Source: Prochlorococcus sp. AG-402-O16
GTDB lineage: Bacteria > Cyanobacteriota > Cyanobacteriia > PCC-6307 > Cyanobiaceae
Assembly: GCA_003216415.1 (NCBI GenBank)
Contig: QCIY01000008.1
Location: forward strand, 22,746-86,745
Direction: 5' to 3'
DNA: 64,000 nt
Shown piece by piece: positions 8,923 through 18,968 of the stretch (positions are counted from its first letter, which is position 1; each line of letters starts with the position of its first letter). The notes under the pieces are model-generated. The model was not told the origin of the DNA and made no database searches. It was given only the letters and a program-made list of their open reading frames with translations. The translations under genes and the position numbers were made by a program.

Positions 8923-10302
8923 TCAGAGCAACAATTTTTTCTGCCAATTATTTACTTCCTTTTCTACTTGCGTAAAACCTGTTCCACCTTCGCTAGTTCT
9001 TGACTTAACGACATTAAAAGGTTCGAGCTCAACAAAAACATCCTCATCAAATTCGGGATGAAATTTTTTAAATTCATCAATCTTAAGATCTTTAAACAAC
9101 ATTTTTCTCTCTAAGCAATACTTAACAATTTCACCCACAACTTGATAAGCGGTCCTAAAGGGAACTTGTTTGCCAACTAAATAATCTGCCAAATCAGTAG
9201 CATTAGAAAAGTCATTCTCTACAGAATCAGATAAATTTTTAATATTGAATTCAATACCCTCATTAATTAAAATAGTCATTGATTTAATGCAAGAAGATAT
9301 AGTTTCTGCAGTATCAAATATTGGCTCTTTATCCTCTTGAAAATCCTTATTATATGAAAGTGGTACCCCTTTAACCATTGTTAACAAAGCTTGAAGATGT
9401 CCATAAACTCTTCCGGTTTTACCTCTTATCAATTCTGGAACATCTGGATTTTTTTTCTGGGGCATTAAGCTACTACCTGTAGCACATTTGTCTGTTAGTT
9501 TTGCAAAAGAAAATTCATCAGTTACCCATAAAATTATTTCCTCCGCAATTTTACTCAAATGAGACATTGCCAGAGCAGATGCAGAAACAAACTCTATACA
9601 AAAATCCCTATCACTTACTGCATCAATACTATTTTTATAAATCTTTTCAAAACCCAATTCTGCAGCTGTGAATTTCCTGTCAATTTTTATTTTTGTACCA
9701 GCTAATGCTGCAGCTCCTAATGGTGAAGTATTGACTCTTGATCTTACTTCTTTAAATCTTTCGCGATCTCTTTGGAACATCTCTAGATAAGCCAATAAAT
9801 GATGAGCCAAAGATAATGGTTGTGCTCTTTGCATATGTGTATATCCAGGAATTAAGGTATAAATATTTGTTTTAGCTAAATTTAAGAGAGATTTTTGCAA
9901 ATCAGTTATTAAAATTTCAAGATTGTCAATTTCTTTTCTTAACCACAATCTTATATCTGTACCAACTTGATCATTTCTGCTTCTACCTGTATGTAGTTTT
10001 TTTCCAGTTTCACCAATTAAACTAATTAGTTTTTCTTCAATACAATAGTGAATATCTTCAGAAGGAGGGCCAGGGGCAAATTTACCTTCCAAATATTCAA
10101 CTTTTATTTTCTCTAAACCATTTATAATCTGTAAACTTTCGGAAAAGGATAAAACTTTTGTTTTACCAAGCATTTTTGCATGTGCAATTGAGCAGTCTAA
10201 ATCTTCCAAAATAAGTTTTCTGTCAAACCCAATAGAAGCATTAAATTTTTCTATGAAAGGGTTAAGTGTGTTATCAAATCTTTTACTCCAAACTTTTGCC
10301 AT
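8923..10302 (-). CDS. argH: Argininosuccinate lyase
   Basis: ArgH splits argininosuccinate into arginine and fumarate, the last step of arginine synthesis. The fumarase-superfamily signature [15 protein letters not shown] sits at about residues 276-290. The other two conserved blocks are [13 protein letters not shown] (substrate site, about 102) and [16 protein letters not shown] [12 protein letters not shown] (about 153). Length is 459 residues with a normal start, [10 protein letters not shown] 62-base gap separates it from the RsbU-type phosphatase upstream. argG, the preceding enzyme in the pathway, is also in this window at 36685 but on the other side of the putative origin. Confidence 0.97.
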   Translation of the reverse strand: MAKVWSKRFDNTLNPFIEKFNASIGFDRKLILEDLDCSIAHAKMLGKTKVLSFSESLQIINGLEKIKVEYLEGKFAPGPPSEDIHYCIEEKLISLIGETGKKLHTGRSRNDQVGTDIRLWLRKEIDNLEILITDLQKSLLNLAKTNIYTLIPGYTHMQRAQPLSLAHHLLAYLEMFQRDRERFKEVRSRVNTSPLGAAALAGTKIKIDRKFTAAELGFEKIYKNSIDAVSDRDFCIEFVSASALAMSHLSKIAEEIILWVTDEFSFAKLTDKCATGSSLMPQKKNPDVPELIRGKTGRVYGHLQALLTMVKGVPLSYNKDFQEDKEPIFDTAETISSCIKSMTILINEGIEFNIKNLSDSVENDFSNATDLADYLVGKQVPFRTAYQVVGEIVKYCLERKMLFKDLKIDEFKKFHPEFDEDVFVELEPFNVVKSRTSEGGTGFTQVEKEVNNWQKKLLL

Positions 10303-10364
10303 ATCAATTTTTATCTTTAGATATCTCTAATAAAGCATTTTTTTATATAGGTGACAAAAAATAT

Positions 10365-11708
10365 CTATTTCAATTGAAAAACAACCATAGATGCATCATC
10401 TTCCAGATGTCTATTTTGACCAGTAAAGTCATCTAATTTTTTAAATATTTTATTTAAGATTTCTTGAGAAGTATAAGATTGCTTACATAGTTTTGTAAGG
10501 GTTTTAATTAATCTTTCCTCGTCAAATCTTTCGCCTAAAGAATTAGAAGTATCGATTACTCCATCAGTGTAATAAAGCACTAAATCATTTGCATTAAGCT
10601 TGATTTCACCACAACGATATTCAGCATCTTTTTGGAGTCCAAGTACTAATCCTTCTGCATCTAATTTAATAATTTTCTGATCTAAGCTTTTCCAAAGCAA
10701 AGGGGGATTATGGGCTGCATTAGCGAACCTCAATTTTTTGGTCCTAGGGTCATAATCTGAATAAAATAATGTGACAAATCTATGTGATTGATCTAAATCA
10801 TTAATTGCTAGTTGATTCAAATCATGCAAAATTCTATCTGGAGGTAATCCTGTAAGAACTTCTGCACGTAACATGCCTCTTAACATAGTCATTAGAAGAC
10901 CAGCTGGAATCCCTTTGCCCATAACATCTCCAATTACTAAAGCCCATCTAGCTTTTTCTTTTCTTTTTTCTGAGATATTTGTCTTTAGGCACATAAAATC
11001 ATAATAATCTCCGCCTAACTGGAGAGCAGGTCTACAATGAGCGGCAAGATCTATACCATGAATAATTGGACAATAATCTGGGAGTAATTGAGATTGTATT
11101 TCTGCACCAGTGGAAATTTCTCTATCAACATTCTCATGTTTTTTGTTTGTTTTTATTAAACAGTAATTTTCTAAACCGAGAGCAAGGCAATTTTGAATAA
11201 AATTAAAATTAGAATCTTCAGTGATGGAATTATCAGATGGGTCGTTGCTAAAAATATAAATAAATCCCCTACATTTACCTCTGGATGATATTTTGTCTGT
11301 TTCGATTTTATATTCTTTGAAGTTATTCTTTAAAGCATTTTCAAAAGTTAGAATTTCTTTTATTTTAAAATTTTTAGAAAATTGAAATTGATTCAAAAAC
11401 CTATTAATTTCTTCATGAATTTTTAAACTTTCGTTATTTTCAGAAACTTTTATATTTTCATTCCATATTTTTCCTTCATAATTTAAAGGAAGAATTAATA
11501 TTATTTTTTCTTTAAAAATATGCTTAAAAATTAAGCAAATATAATCTAGTAATTTATTTATATTGGAAAAAGACTTCAAGTAATATGCTAATGAAGAAGC
11601 AACTTCAGCAAATTTAGATTTATTATTTAAAGATAATGGAGATTCTTTATCTAAAAACTTCTGAATAAATTTGTTTGAAAATAATTTTTCTTTCTGATTA
11701 TTTGTCAA
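10365..11708 (-). CDS. RsbU/SpoIIE-type PP2C serine phosphatase with N-terminal sensor-like region
   Basis: The C-terminal 240 residues form a PPM/PP2C phosphatase of the SpoIIE/RsbU class. Metal and core motifs are visible: LQLGGDYYDF, VIGDVMGKGIPAGLLM, ANAAHNPPLLW, LVLYYTDGVID and LEDDASMVVF. The first 190 residues have no motif I can name with certainty; the length and pattern suggest a GAF-like domain. The family usually dephosphorylates anti-sigma-factor antagonists. No such partner is beside it here, so the target is unknown. It sits between ftsY and argH on the same strand, with 62-67 base gaps on each side and no clear hairpin in either. Confidence 0.88.
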   Translation of the reverse strand: MTNNQKEKLFSNKFIQKFLDKESPLSLNNKSKFAEVASSLAYYLKSFSNINKLLDYICLIFKHIFKEKIILILPLNYEGKIWNENIKVSENNESLKIHEEINRFLNQFQFSKNFKIKEILTFENALKNNFKEYKIETDKISSRGKCRGFIYIFSNDPSDNSITEDSNFNFIQNCLALGLENYCLIKTNKKHENVDREISTGAEIQSQLLPDYCPIIHGIDLAAHCRPALQLGGDYYDFMCLKTNISEKRKEKARWALVIGDVMGKGIPAGLLMTMLRGMLRAEVLTGLPPDRILHDLNQLAINDLDQSHRFVTLFYSDYDPRTKKLRFANAAHNPPLLWKSLDQKIIKLDAEGLVLGLQKDAEYRCGEIKLNANDLVLYYTDGVIDTSNSLGERFDEERLIKTLTKLCKQSYTSQEILNKIFKKLDDFTGQNRHLEDDASMVVFQLK

Positions 11709-11775
11709 AACAAATCCAATAGATAAGTATGTTTTAACACTAATTTTTATTTTTTAAAAAAATTTAATTAAATAT

Positions 11776-13065
11776 TTATTGATCTGCAAGCATAGCCTCC
11801 ACAAATTCATAACTATTAAAAGGTCTCAAATCTTTTATACCCTCACCAGCACCAATGAATCTTATGGGCAAATTAACTTCTTCAGAGACAGCTAAAGAGA
11901 CGCCTCCTCTTGAAGTACCATCTAATTTTGTGATAATTGCTCCACTTAAATTTGCTGATTTAGCAAAACTTTTTGCTTGCTTTAAACCATTTTGACCCTG
12001 ACTTGCATCTAAAACTAATAATGATTCAACGATTGCTTCTGGAACCTTTTTATCAATAATTTTTTTTATTTTTGTTAATTCATCCATCAAATTATTTTTA
12101 GTTTGAAGTCTACCTGCTGTATCAACTAATAATAAATCAACATTTCTTTTTTTTGCAGAATTGATCGCATCAAAAACTACAGCAGCTGGATCTGCATTTT
12201 TTGATTGATTAGATATTACATCAACATTACTCCTCTCTCCCCAAACTTTAAGTTGTTCTACTGCAGCAGCTCTAAAAGTATCAGCAGCGGCTATTAAAGT
12301 TTTATAATTACTTCTTGATGACAAATAGGCTAATTTTCCTAATGTAGTAGTTTTACCAACACCATTAACTCCAACTAATAACCAAACATTTAATTTACCC
12401 TTTTGAGGGATTAAAAGATCAGTACCTGAACTTTTTATTGGTTTATCTATAATTAATTTTAATTCTTTCTTTAAGAATTTTATTCCTGCTTCTCCACCAA
12501 CTACTTCTTCGTTTAATTTTTTTCTTAGGGAACTTATAACTTTATCAGTTGATTGGATACCAACATCAGCCCTAATTAATAGTGTCTCTAAATCATCAAG
12601 AGATTCAGGAGTAAGAGGATCATCTCCCAATTTATCTAATAATTCAGTAACAAAACCTTTTCGTGTTTCTTCTAATCCTCTTCTTAATTTAGTTAACCAA
12701 TCAATTTCATCTATCGATATTTGATTTATTTTTTTTCCTTGAGCAGCTAATACCATTGCTGACCAAGTAAAATTATCATCAAATTCCCCCAATTCAGGTT
12801 CATTTATAGTTTTAGGAGATCTGGGAATATTGTCTTTACTTGCATTATCAATCAAACCTTGTTTTTGATCTTCTTGCTTCTCTAATTCTTGTTTTTGATC
12901 TTCTTGCTTCTCTAATTCTTGTTTTTGATCTTCTTGCTTCTCTAATTCTTGTTTTTGATCTTCTTGCTTCTCTAATTCTTGTTTTTGATCTTCTTGACGT
13001 TTTTTTAAAAGTGCATAAGCCTGTGCAGCCCACTCTCGAGAATTATCAGAATCAGTATTAGTCAT
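11776..13065 (-). CDS. ftsY: Signal recognition particle receptor FtsY
   Basis: FtsY is the membrane-associated GTPase that receives SRP-bound ribosomes for co-translational insertion. The NG domain fills about residues 130-429. The P-loop is GVNGVGKTTTLGK (about 229-241), followed by DTFRAAAVEQL, the G3 motif DTAGR, and TKLDGTSRGG. The acidic/charged N-terminal A region here is unusual. Residues 23-70 are almost exact repeats of the 10-residue unit EKQEDQKQEL, encoded by identical 30-base units. The A region of FtsY is variable in general, so function should be unaffected. nusB lies upstream on the same strand with 59 bases between. Confidence 0.96.
   Translation of the reverse strand: MTNTDSDNSREWAAQAYALLKKRQEDQKQELEKQEDQKQELEKQEDQKQELEKQEDQKQELEKQEDQKQGLIDNASKDNIPRSPKTINEPELGEFDDNFTWSAMVLAAQGKKINQISIDEIDWLTKLRRGLEETRKGFVTELLDKLGDDPLTPESLDDLETLLIRADVGIQSTDKVISSLRKKLNEEVVGGEAGIKFLKKELKLIIDKPIKSSGTDLLIPQKGKLNVWLLVGVNGVGKTTTLGKLAYLSSRSNYKTLIAAADTFRAAAVEQLKVWGERSNVDVISNQSKNADPAAVVFDAINSAKKRNVDLLLVDTAGRLQTKNNLMDELTKIKKIIDKKVPEAIVESLLVLDASQGQNGLKQAKSFAKSANLSGAIITKLDGTSRGGVSLAVSEEVNLPIRFIGAGEGIKDLRPFNSYEFVEAMLADQ
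12858..12996. repeat. 30-base tandem repeat array inside ftsY (about 4.6 copies)
   Basis: The 30-base unit beginning at 12861 is repeated at 12891, 12921 and 12951 without a mismatch, and a partial fifth copy runs to 12996. Each unit encodes ten residues (EKQEDQKQEL phase). Because the unit has no stop in several frames, false open frames of 61-73 codons appear on both strands. Confidence 0.97.
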
Positions 13066-13124
13066 TAATATCTATGAATACGTGTTTAGTGAAGTTTAAA
13101 ATATTATTTATATATATCAAATTA

Positions 13125-13754
13125 TCATTGCAATTTTACTGTTTGTAATCTCCTTAAGACTCCATTAATAAATTTTCTTCCCTGGATATCACTATATTTA
13201 TTAGCTAGATTTACTGCCTCATCACAAGCAACAGCAACCGGAGTGCTCAAAAAATTAATATCTACATAAGCTAATCGCAAAATATCACGATCAATTCTTG
13301 GTAATCTTTTTAATCTCCAGCCATCCATTACTTGATCAATATCAGAATCAATAATATTAAGGTTATTAATAATTTTACTAATCCTCTGATTCACATCCTC
13401 TCTAATATCAATCTGTCCACTAGAAACAATTAATTTTGGAAAGTCCAAAGTTACTGAAAGTGTATTCATTACAGTTTCAATTTTTTTTAAAGACTTTTTT
13501 AACTCATCTCTAACGTTTGAAAAAGAAGAATCAACCCCTTCATGCAATTCGCTTTCTAATATTTTTTGTGATGCATTTTCTAACTCTGATTCGCAATTAT
13601 CTAACTCATCTCTGCAATGATTTATTAGAGAGTCCAAAGCAGATTCGAAAATCTCTTCTATCTGAAATTTATTTAATTTGAAATCACCTTTATCATTTAT
13701 GAGGCCTAAAGAAATTAAGGATAATTCTCTTGAAAGAGATTTATTATTATGCAT
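13125..13754 (-). CDS. nusB: Transcription antitermination factor NusB
   Basis: NusB joins NusA, NusE (S10) and NusG to promote antitermination, mainly on rRNA operons. The C-terminal two thirds show the family pattern (LPRIDRDILRLAYVDINFL, VACDEAVNLANKYSDIQGRKFINGVL). At 209 residues it is longer than the roughly 140-residue E. coli form. It has an inserted/extended N-terminal helical region that I believe is usual for marine cyanobacteria. A TTG at 13755-13757 precedes the ATG at 13752-13754 in frame; I chose the ATG. Its start abuts the stop of the DUF502 gene, so the two are coupled. Confidence 0.92.
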   Translation of the reverse strand: MHNNKSLSRELSLISLGLINDKGDFKLNKFQIEEIFESALDSLINHCRDELDNCESELENASQKILESELHEGVDSSFSNVRDELKKSLKKIETVMNTLSVTLDFPKLIVSSGQIDIREDVNQRISKIINNLNIIDSDIDQVMDGWRLKRLPRIDRDILRLAYVDINFLSTPVAVACDEAVNLANKYSDIQGRKFINGVLRRLQTVKLQ

Positions 13755-13757
13755 CAA

Positions 13758-14492
13758 TTAAGAAGAAGTATTAGAAGAGGCACGTAATTGAGAAAATAAT
13801 TTTGAAAATGTTGGATTTGTAGAATTATTTTTCTCATCTGGATTAACTATCCCAGCAGAAATTATTGTTCTAAAAGCATCTTCAACAGAAATATCCAATT
13901 CCTTAACAGATTTCTCAGGAACCAAGGTATACCAACCAGTAGTTGGGTTAGGCGCTGTAGGTATAAAAACACTTAGCAACTTTTCTTCCAATTCTGGCTG
14001 CAGAGAAGGACCCACATCACCAGTTACAAAACCAACACTATATAATCCCTCACGTGGATATTCAACTAAAACAACTCTTCTAAATCGATTAGATTTATTA
14101 CTTAAGAAAGTTTCGAGCAATTGCTTAAGAGTTTTATAAACAGCACCAGCTACAGGAATTTTTGATAACGTTCCTTCACCAAATTCTAATAACCATCTTC
14201 CAACGAAATTTCTCGCCATTAAGCCTATAAGCAAAATAGCTAATAAAGGCACAGTTAAACCTAAAGTCAGATTGATTAAATCTTGTAATAAAGGATTTAA
14301 AGTAATAAAAGGATTTAACTGTTTGGGGACAGAAGTAACTAACGTTAATACAAATTTGCTAACCAATGATGACAACCAAATAGTTGTTGCTAAAGGTATT
14401 ACAACCAACAATCCAGCAATAAGATCATTTTTTAGATCTTGTTGGAGCCTAGATCCTAGGTTTGATTCTTGATTTTGATTAGATTCAACCAA
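13758..14492 (-). CDS. DUF502 family integral membrane protein
   Basis: This 244-residue protein matches the DUF502 family of bacterial and plastid-lineage membrane proteins of unknown biochemical role. Two strong membrane segments are visible, at about residues 25-50 (AGLLVVIPLATTIWL) and 70-95 (LTVPLLAILLIGLMA). A conserved soluble part follows, with EYPREGLYSVGFVTGD and VFIPTAPNPTTGWY, the hallmark stretches of the family. It starts MVESNQNQ. It precedes nusB with no gap, so they share a transcript. It is divergent from queG across 147 bases. Confidence 0.88.
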   Translation of the reverse strand: MVESNQNQESNLGSRLQQDLKNDLIAGLLVVIPLATTIWLSSLVSKFVLTLVTSVPKQLNPFITLNPLLQDLINLTLGLTVPLLAILLIGLMARNFVGRWLLEFGEGTLSKIPVAGAVYKTLKQLLETFLSNKSNRFRRVVLVEYPREGLYSVGFVTGDVGPSLQPELEEKLLSVFIPTAPNPTTGWYTLVPEKSVKELDISVEDAFRTIISAGIVNPDEKNNSTNPTFSKLFSQLRASSNTSS

Positions 14493-14586
14493 AATAACGT
14501 TTTTAACTAAACTAACTTTACTAGTAATTTAACTGTTTTTATGAAGTTAGGATATATTTTTTTTTAATAAATTTAAAGTATTTATT

Positions 14587-14610
14587 AGTTTCTTCTACAA
14601 AAAAGAAACT
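14587..14610. repeat. Inverted repeat between DUF502 and queG
   Basis: AGTTTCTT and AAGAAACT form a perfect 8-base inverted repeat with an 8-base spacer, about 30 bases before the queG start, in the divergent promoter region. It could be an operator or a 5' UTR hairpin. No protein is assigned. Confidence 0.35.
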
Positions 14611-14639
14611 TTCAACGAAATTTTATACATAATGAAGAA

Positions 14640-15581
14640 ATGATGAATTCCCTTAATGACAAAAAAGAAATAAGCAAAAGATTAAAAGAAAGAGCAATTA
14701 ATGAAGGTTTTACAATATCTGGAATTGCTTCAATACCAGGGAGTTCGCGCTTAAGATTAAGAAATAATGCATTAGAAAGATGGTTATCGAATAACTACCA
14801 TGATGAAATGAAATGGATGGAAGCAAAAAGAAGGAAAGACATAAGCTCACTTCTTGAAGGAGCAAAAAGTGTTCTAAGCGTTGGATTTACTTATATTAAT
14901 GAAAAAAACAAAAACACATTTTTCAAGGTAGGTAAATTTAGTCAAGGAGAAGATTATCATAAAGTGATTTACAAAAAATTAAAAAATATTGGTAAATGGA
15001 TTAACCTAGAAATTCCTGATTGCAAATGGAAAATATGTGTTGACACTTCGCCACTTCTTGAAAAAGCATGGGCTGAAGAATCAGGGCTTGGTTGGATAGG
15101 TAAAAATAGTAATTTAATAAGTAAAAAAAATGGTTCTTGGCTTACCTTAGGTTTTATGATCCTTACAAAAGATCTAGTACCAGATAAACCTCATCAATCA
15201 CTTTGCGGAAAATGTGATAAATGTATTGAACATTGTCCGACACAAGCAATAGTAGAACCCTTTGTAATACAATCAAATTTATGTATTGCTTATCACACCA
15301 TAGAAAGTAGAGAGAAAACTATCCCAAAGAAAATTGAAAAAAATTTAAATGGTTGGGTAGCGGGATGTGATATTTGTCAAGATGTTTGCCCTTGGAATAA
15401 AACAGTCCCTTACAATGATACTTTTGAAACTACTCCTAAGGAATGGATAAAAAATCTTAATATTGAATCTTTAAGTTGGGATGATAAAACCTGGAAAGAA
15501 AATCTTAAAGGAAGCACATTAAAAAGAATTAAACCGTGGATGTGGAGAAGAAACATAAAAGCAAATCTAGGTAATAAATAA
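14640..15581 (+). CDS. queG: Epoxyqueuosine reductase QueG
   Basis: QueG performs the last step of queuosine tRNA modification, reducing epoxyqueuosine with a cobalamin cofactor and two [4Fe-4S] clusters. The two clusters are marked by CGKCDKCIEHCPTQAI (about residues 190-205) and GCDICQDVCPWN (about 246-257). WAEESGLGWIGKNSNLIS upstream is the cobalamin/substrate region. Length is 313 residues. Two ATG codons in a row open the gene (14640, 14643), and the start choice does not affect function. The pathway genes queC and queE are also in this window near 57-58 kb. The TPR gene follows after four bases. Confidence 0.94.
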   Translation: MMNSLNDKKEISKRLKERAINEGFTISGIASIPGSSRLRLRNNALERWLSNNYHDEMKWMEAKRRKDISSLLEGAKSVLSVGFTYINEKNKNTFFKVGKFSQGEDYHKVIYKKLKNIGKWINLEIPDCKWKICVDTSPLLEKAWAEESGLGWIGKNSNLISKKNGSWLTLGFMILTKDLVPDKPHQSLCGKCDKCIEHCPTQAIVEPFVIQSNLCIAYHTIESREKTIPKKIEKNLNGWVAGCDICQDVCPWNKTVPYNDTFETTPKEWIKNLNIESLSWDDKTWKENLKGSTLKRIKPWMWRRNIKANLGNK

Positions 15582-15585
15582 ATAT

Positions 15586-16449
15586 ATGAAAAAGTTTTTT
15601 TATAAAATAATATGCGTCTCTTTAATTGGTTTTTACTGTTTTAAAAGTAATCAAGTTCAATCATTAGTCCCCTATTATTATTTACCAACAATAAAGAATT
15701 TACAAGAAGAAAGCTTATCAATTGGCAAAAATGCATATCAACTTTTATATTTTGGACAATATAAACAAAGCCTTAATTTAGCAAAATTAGCTGTAAAAAT
15801 AAATAAAGGAGATGAAAAACTATGGTTAATTTTATCTGAGGCACAGCTAGCTAACAAACTATACAAAAACGCTTTAAATTCTTTAAATAAAGCACAAAAA
15901 ATTAATTCAAAGAATAGCGAAATATACTTTGCAAAAAGTAATATATATCTCAAAATTTCACAATTTGAAAATGCAAAAAGATCTTTAGAAACTGGATTAA
16001 AGATTGAACCAAATAACCATAAAGCTATTTTTCAAAAAGGAAATATTTTATTAATGGAAAAAAATTACTCGGAAGCCATTGAGTTATTTGATAAATCTAT
16101 CAAAATTAAACCTGATTTTTGGCAAGCAATAAATAATCAAGGTTTAGCTTATTTCGAGAAAAATGACATTAATCTATCTATAAAATTTTTTGAAAAAGCA
16201 ATCTCGATTGAGGACAATGCAGAACCATTACTAGGACTTGCTTCGTGTTTAAGAATAAAAGATATTAACTTAGCTATTCAACTCGCAAAAAAATCTTTAA
16301 ATAAAAATCCTAATTATGTTAGATATGATTATAGGAAAGAACAATTGTGGGGAGAGAAATTGCAAGCATCAACAGAAATCCTTTTACAAAATGATCAACT
16401 TCAAAGAGATATAATATTGGCCAAATCCAAAATTAATGCATCTTCTTGA
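15586..16449 (+). CDS. TPR-repeat protein with N-terminal signal or anchor
   Basis: This 287-residue protein begins MKKFFYKIICVSLIGFYCFK, a basic then hydrophobic stretch that reads as a signal peptide or membrane anchor. At least four tetratricopeptide repeats follow, with the alternating small/aromatic pattern (for example ALNSLNKAQKINSKNSEIYF, AIELFDKSIKIKPDFWQAI and LSIKFFEKAISIEDN). TPR proteins act as scaffolds; no partner is visible in the sequence. The gene starts four bases after queG, so it is co-transcribed with it, but the functional link is unclear. Confidence 0.82.
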   Translation: MKKFFYKIICVSLIGFYCFKSNQVQSLVPYYYLPTIKNLQEESLSIGKNAYQLLYFGQYKQSLNLAKLAVKINKGDEKLWLILSEAQLANKLYKNALNSLNKAQKINSKNSEIYFAKSNIYLKISQFENAKRSLETGLKIEPNNHKAIFQKGNILLMEKNYSEAIELFDKSIKIKPDFWQAINNQGLAYFEKNDINLSIKFFEKAISIEDNAEPLLGLASCLRIKDINLAIQLAKKSLNKNPNYVRYDYRKEQLWGEKLQASTEILLQNDQLQRDIILAKSKINASS

Positions 16450-16460
16450 TTTTCAATACT

Positions 16461-16478
16461 GGTAAATATTTGTTTACC
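16461..16478. repeat. Inverted repeat between the TPR gene and the gyrA-like gene
   Basis: GGTAAA and TTTACC form a 6-base inverted repeat around TATTTG, 12 bases after the TPR gene stop and about 50 bases before the next start. The T-run that follows is weak. It may be a poor terminator or an operator-like site. Confidence 0.35.
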
Positions 16479-16526
16479 TATTAGTCTTAATTTAGTTAAT
16501 CAATACATATTTAATTTTGCAGTTTG

Positions 16527-18968
16527 ATGGATAAGAAAAAATTCACTTCTATCTCTCTCCAAGAAGAAATGCAACGTTCTTATCTGGAGTATGCAATGAG
16601 TGTAATCGTTGGTCGTGCCCTCCCCGATGCAAGAGACGGTCTTAAGCCTGTACAGAGAAGAATACTTTTTGCAATGTACGAATTAGGTTTAACCCCGGAT
16701 AAACCATTTAGAAAGTGCGCCAGAGTTGTTGGAGATGTACTTGGCAAGTACCATCCTCATGGAGATCAAGCAGTATATGATGCATTAGTAAGACTTGTGC
16801 AAAATTTTTCAACTAAATACCCTACTCTAGATGGTCATGGAAATTTTGGATCTGTAGATAATGATCCACCAGCAGCAATGAGATACACTGAGACCAGATT
16901 AGCGCCAATAGCTCATAAAGGATTTCTTGAAGAAATAGGATCAGAAACTGTCAATTTCTCAAATAACTTTGACGGTTCACAAAAAGAACCAAGTGTTCTG
17001 CCAGCGCAACTTCCATTTTTATTATTAAACGGTTCATCAGGCATTGCTGTTGGAATGGCAACAAACATTCCCCCTCACAACCTAGGAGAAATAATAGATG
17101 CTTTAGTTGCATTAGTAGAAAATACAGATATAAATAATAAAAAACTTTGTAACATTATTAAAGGACCTGATTTTCCTACAGGCGGGGAATTAATTTCTAA
17201 TAAAAACATAGAAGAACTATATGAAACAGGAAAAGGTTCAATAACGATACGAGGTGTCATAAATACAGAAGAAATAAATTTAGGAAAAGGTAAACATAAA
17301 AAAAATGCATTAGTAATTACAGAGCTTCCTTATCAAATAAGTAAAGCAGGTTGGATTGAAAAACTAGCAGAGCTAGTTAATTCAGGCAAAATTAATGGGA
17401 TCTCTGATATTAGGGATGAAAGCGATAGAGATGGAATGAGAATTGTAATAGAGTTAAAAAAAGATTCTAATGCTGAACTTGTAATTTCTAATTTATATCA
17501 AAAAACCACTCTCCAAACCAACTTTGGTGCGATTTTTTTAGCTCTGATTAAAGGCAAACCAGTTCAACTCAATTTAAAAGAATATCTCAATTATTTTCTT
17601 GAATTTAGAGAAGAAACAATCAGAAAAAGAACTAATTATTTTCTAAAAAACACTCTTGAAAAACTAGAAATATTAGATGGTTTATCGAAAGCTACAAAAA
17701 ATATTAAAAAAGTTATCGCAATTATCGAAGAATCAGAAAATTCTTCAGAGGCAAAATCAAAATTAATTGGTGAGTTTTACTTAAGTGAAAAACAAGCAAA
17801 TTCAGTTTTGGACATGCCATTAAAAAAATTAACAAATTTAGAAAGAAATCAAATAGATGATGATATAGAAAAATTACAAGAGAAAAAAGATAATTTGCAA
17901 AAGTTATTAAATGAAAGAAAATTATTACTTAGATTACTAATAGAAGAATTATTAATATTAAAGAAAAAATATAATGTTCAAAGAAAAACAAAACTACTTA
18001 AAAATATAGATCGAAATGAAGAAATAGAAACCATCAACAATCAAGTATTAGAGGAATTTATAAATAAAAAAACTAAATTATATATAGACAATAGATTATA
18101 TTTAAGAAAAATGATTTTAAATAATTATAAAAAATCATTTGAAGATGTAAATAAAATTATAGATAATAAGAATGTTCAAAAATTTATATTTAATATTGAT
18201 AAAAAATTAAAAATAATTGGAATCACTTTTACTGGAAAAGTATTTCACATTGATTGGGAATCAAATATCAATAATGAATATAAATTAGATCAAAAAATTC
18301 TTGGAAATATTGATCCAAATGAAATTATAAATTTTCATTCAATTAAAAAAGAAATAAAAAATTATTTATGCATATTAAATTCAGATGGAAGATTTAAGAA
18401 GGTCTTATTTGATGAGGATATGATTAAAAGTAACAGATCCTTCACAATAACAAAATTAAGAAATGATATTAAAACAATTGATTCATTTATTTCTAATGAA
18501 GAAAAAAACTTAATGATATTGACTTCAATAGGGAGAATTTTTAAATTTAATTTATCCAATAAATTTTTAACGCCGATTACTAAACAATCTCAAGGATTAA
18601 TGCTAGTAAAACTTTTGCCAACTGAAAAAATTGTTTCTTGTTGTCCATACCAAAATGGAGAAAATATTTATTTAGTTTCTAGACAAGGAAAAGTCTTTTG
18701 TCTAAATAGTGATGAAATTTATTACGCTAATGAATGTAGTTTAGGATATTTAAACGAAAAAACCCAACTTAAAAACGATTACTTCCTCAAAATTTTACCA
18801 AGTAATCATTACCTTGATATTGAAACTAATAAAAATAAATCTGCAAGGTTAAACTTTGACAAATTAAATTTCAAATCTAACAAAACAAATTATTTAATTG
18901 ACTTTTTAAAATTAGATAAAGGGGAATATCTTGAAAATTGCTTTCGACTCGAAAACTTTCTTAACTAA
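16527..18968 (+). CDS. DNA gyrase/topoisomerase IV subunit A family protein (no GyrA box seen)
   Basis: This is a type IIA topoisomerase A subunit. The N-terminal 500 residues are well conserved: [36 protein letters not shown], then the active tyrosine in AMRYTETRL at about residue 119. The C-terminal 300 residues are Asn/Lys/Ile-rich and hold degenerate beta-pinwheel strands ([39 protein letters not shown]). I find no GyrA box (QRRGGKG-like), the element a true gyrase needs to wrap DNA. It may thus act as a ParC-like subunit or a relaxase. A TTG at 16524 precedes the chosen ATG at 16527. It shares four bases with the convergent purF stop. Confidence 0.9.
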   Translation: MDKKKFTSISLQEEMQRSYLEYAMSVIVGRALPDARDGLKPVQRRILFAMYELGLTPDKPFRKCARVVGDVLGKYHPHGDQAVYDALVRLVQNFSTKYPTLDGHGNFGSVDNDPPAAMRYTETRLAPIAHKGFLEEIGSETVNFSNNFDGSQKEPSVLPAQLPFLLLNGSSGIAVGMATNIPPHNLGEIIDALVALVENTDINNKKLCNIIKGPDFPTGGELISNKNIEELYETGKGSITIRGVINTEEINLGKGKHKKNALVITELPYQISKAGWIEKLAELVNSGKINGISDIRDESDRDGMRIVIELKKDSNAELVISNLYQKTTLQTNFGAIFLALIKGKPVQLNLKEYLNYFLEFREETIRKRTNYFLKNTLEKLEILDGLSKATKNIKKVIAIIEESENSSEAKSKLIGEFYLSEKQANSVLDMPLKKLTNLERNQIDDDIEKLQEKKDNLQKLLNERKLLLRLLIEELLILKKKYNVQRKTKLLKNIDRNEEIETINNQVLEEFINKKTKLYIDNRLYLRKMILNNYKKSFEDVNKIIDNKNVQKFIFNIDKKLKIIGITFTGKVFHIDWESNINNEYKLDQKILGNIDPNEIINFHSIKKEIKNYLCILNSDGRFKKVLFDEDMIKSNRSFTITKLRNDIKTIDSFISNEEKNLMILTSIGRIFKFNLSNKFLTPITKQSQGLMLVKLLPTEKIVSCCPYQNGENIYLVSRQGKVFCLNSDEIYYANECSLGYLNEKTQLKNDYFLKILPSNHYLDIETNKNKSARLNFDKLNFKSNKTNYLIDFLKLDKGEYLENCFRLENFLN

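Noticed and set aside
12858..12996. Possible CRISPR-like array
   Set aside because: Repeats are directly head to tail with no unique spacers and stay in frame with ftsY. It is a coding minisatellite, not CRISPR.
12840..13061. Open frames on both strands across the FtsY repeat (about 60-73 codons)
   Set aside because: They are by-products of a 30-base unit lacking stops in several frames. The encoded LASLILVFDL and ARRSKTRIRE repeats have no initiation signals, and FtsY fully explains the region.
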